The position numbers and the translations under genes were made by a program. 14,110 nucleotides of DNA. It comes from Cardiobacterium sp963553325 (GTDB lineage Bacteria; Pseudomonadota; Gammaproteobacteria; Cardiobacteriales; Cardiobacteriaceae). Of the stretch, positions 13,866 to 14,110 are shown piece by piece. Under the pieces are notes generated by a model that saw only the letters and a program-made list of their open reading frames with translations, made no database searches and was not told where the DNA came from. Positions within the stretch are counted from its first letter, which is position 1. Each line of letters starts with the position of its first letter. The stretch covers positions 1 through 14,110 of the forward strand of contig CAUVOF010000062.1 of NCBI GenBank assembly GCA_963553325.1, given 5' to 3'.

Positions 13866-14110
13866 GGTTGTTTTTCCGTGTTGAGTTGGTGGCGCAGTAC
13901 CTGGATTTGGGTATCAAGCTGTTCTTGTTGCTGGCTGGTCAGTTGCAGGTGCTGGGCGCTGAAGCTCTGCTCGCTGTCGGCAAGCAGGGTGTGGAAACGG
14001 TTTTGTTGTTCGGCGTGGCCGGGGTTGCCGATGTCGGCGAGGTATTGGCCGCTGATGCGGCGCAGTTCGTGCAGGTGGACGACGAGGAAGCTGCGCGCGG
14101 CGCGGATGCG
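13862..14110 (-). CDS. C-terminal part of an XpaC-like protein, cut by the window
   Basis: An open frame enters from the right edge and ends in TGA at 13862-13864, inside the ATG of the telA-like gene (ATGA overlap). The 82 visible residues are helical and Gln/His/Leu-rich, beginning RIRAARSFLVVHLHELRRI, then SGQYLADIGN, and ending in LDTQIQVLRHQLNTEKQP. This fits the C-terminus of the XpaC family (annotated as 5-bromo-4-chloroindolyl phosphate hydrolysis proteins), whose genes commonly sit directly before telA-like genes. The assignment rests on the neighbour and on a general helical pattern, so it is tentative; that a gene is here is likely. Confidence 0.6.
   Translation of the reverse strand, partial: RIRAARSFLVVHLHELRRISGQYLADIGNPGHAEQQNRFHTLLADSEQSFSAQHLQLTSQQQEQLDTQIQVLRHQLNTEKQP

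Overview
The window is a gene-dense, mostly GC-rich piece of a proteobacterial chromosome. Every gene except plsY is on the minus strand. FolB, PlsY, RluA and Slt look like their gammaproteobacterial counterparts, while AspRS is of the His31 'RRDHGG' type shared by many beta- and gammaproteobacteria. My best guess is a Cardiobacteriaceae-type gammaproteobacterium (Cardiobacterium-like). That is inferred from gene content and composition only and is not proven. No tRNA, rRNA, CRISPR array, insertion sequence or phage gene was seen, and no gene-free stretch exceeds about 65 bases.

Region 1 (1-2326, minus) is a housekeeping cluster: folB (folate synthesis), a small unrecognised membrane protein, then aspS running off the left edge. 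The three genes are packed with gaps of 2 to 9 bases. A strong extended -10 promoter for the cluster sits inside the start region of the divergent plsY gene.

Region 2 (2373-5021) is clearly more AT-rich. It holds plsY (plus strand, first step of phospholipid synthesis) and, convergent to it, a large DUF945/YdgA-type lipoprotein. A bidirectional hairpin terminator separates them.

Region 3 (5085-14110, minus) is a long run of nine closely packed genes. In transcription order these are: the C-terminal end of an XpaC-like gene, a TelA-like gene, an SPFH-like/GYF_2 protein, three consecutive lytic transglycosylases (573, 280 and 624 aa), an unknown polytopic membrane protein coupled to a small coiled-coil protein, an MliC-like lipoprotein and rluA. 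Four junctions are ATGA overlaps (xpaC-like/telA-like, telA-like/SPFH-GYF, LT573/LT280, membrane/coiled-coil), which points to translational coupling. The string joins membrane-associated scaffold proteins to peptidoglycan-cleaving enzymes and a lysozyme-inhibitor-like lipoprotein, so a cell-wall remodelling or envelope-stress unit is a reasonable hypothesis.

The most striking points are: (i) seven cysteine-bracketed hairpin modules spread over the two smaller transglycosylases (five in one, two in the other); (ii) a G8 run joined to a three-copy pentamer repeat just after the start codon of the 280-aa transglycosylase, the form of a phase-variable contingency locus; (iii) the three tandem transglycosylases behind xpaC-telA-SPFH; and (iv) an MliC-like protein that has lost the usual inhibitory residues.
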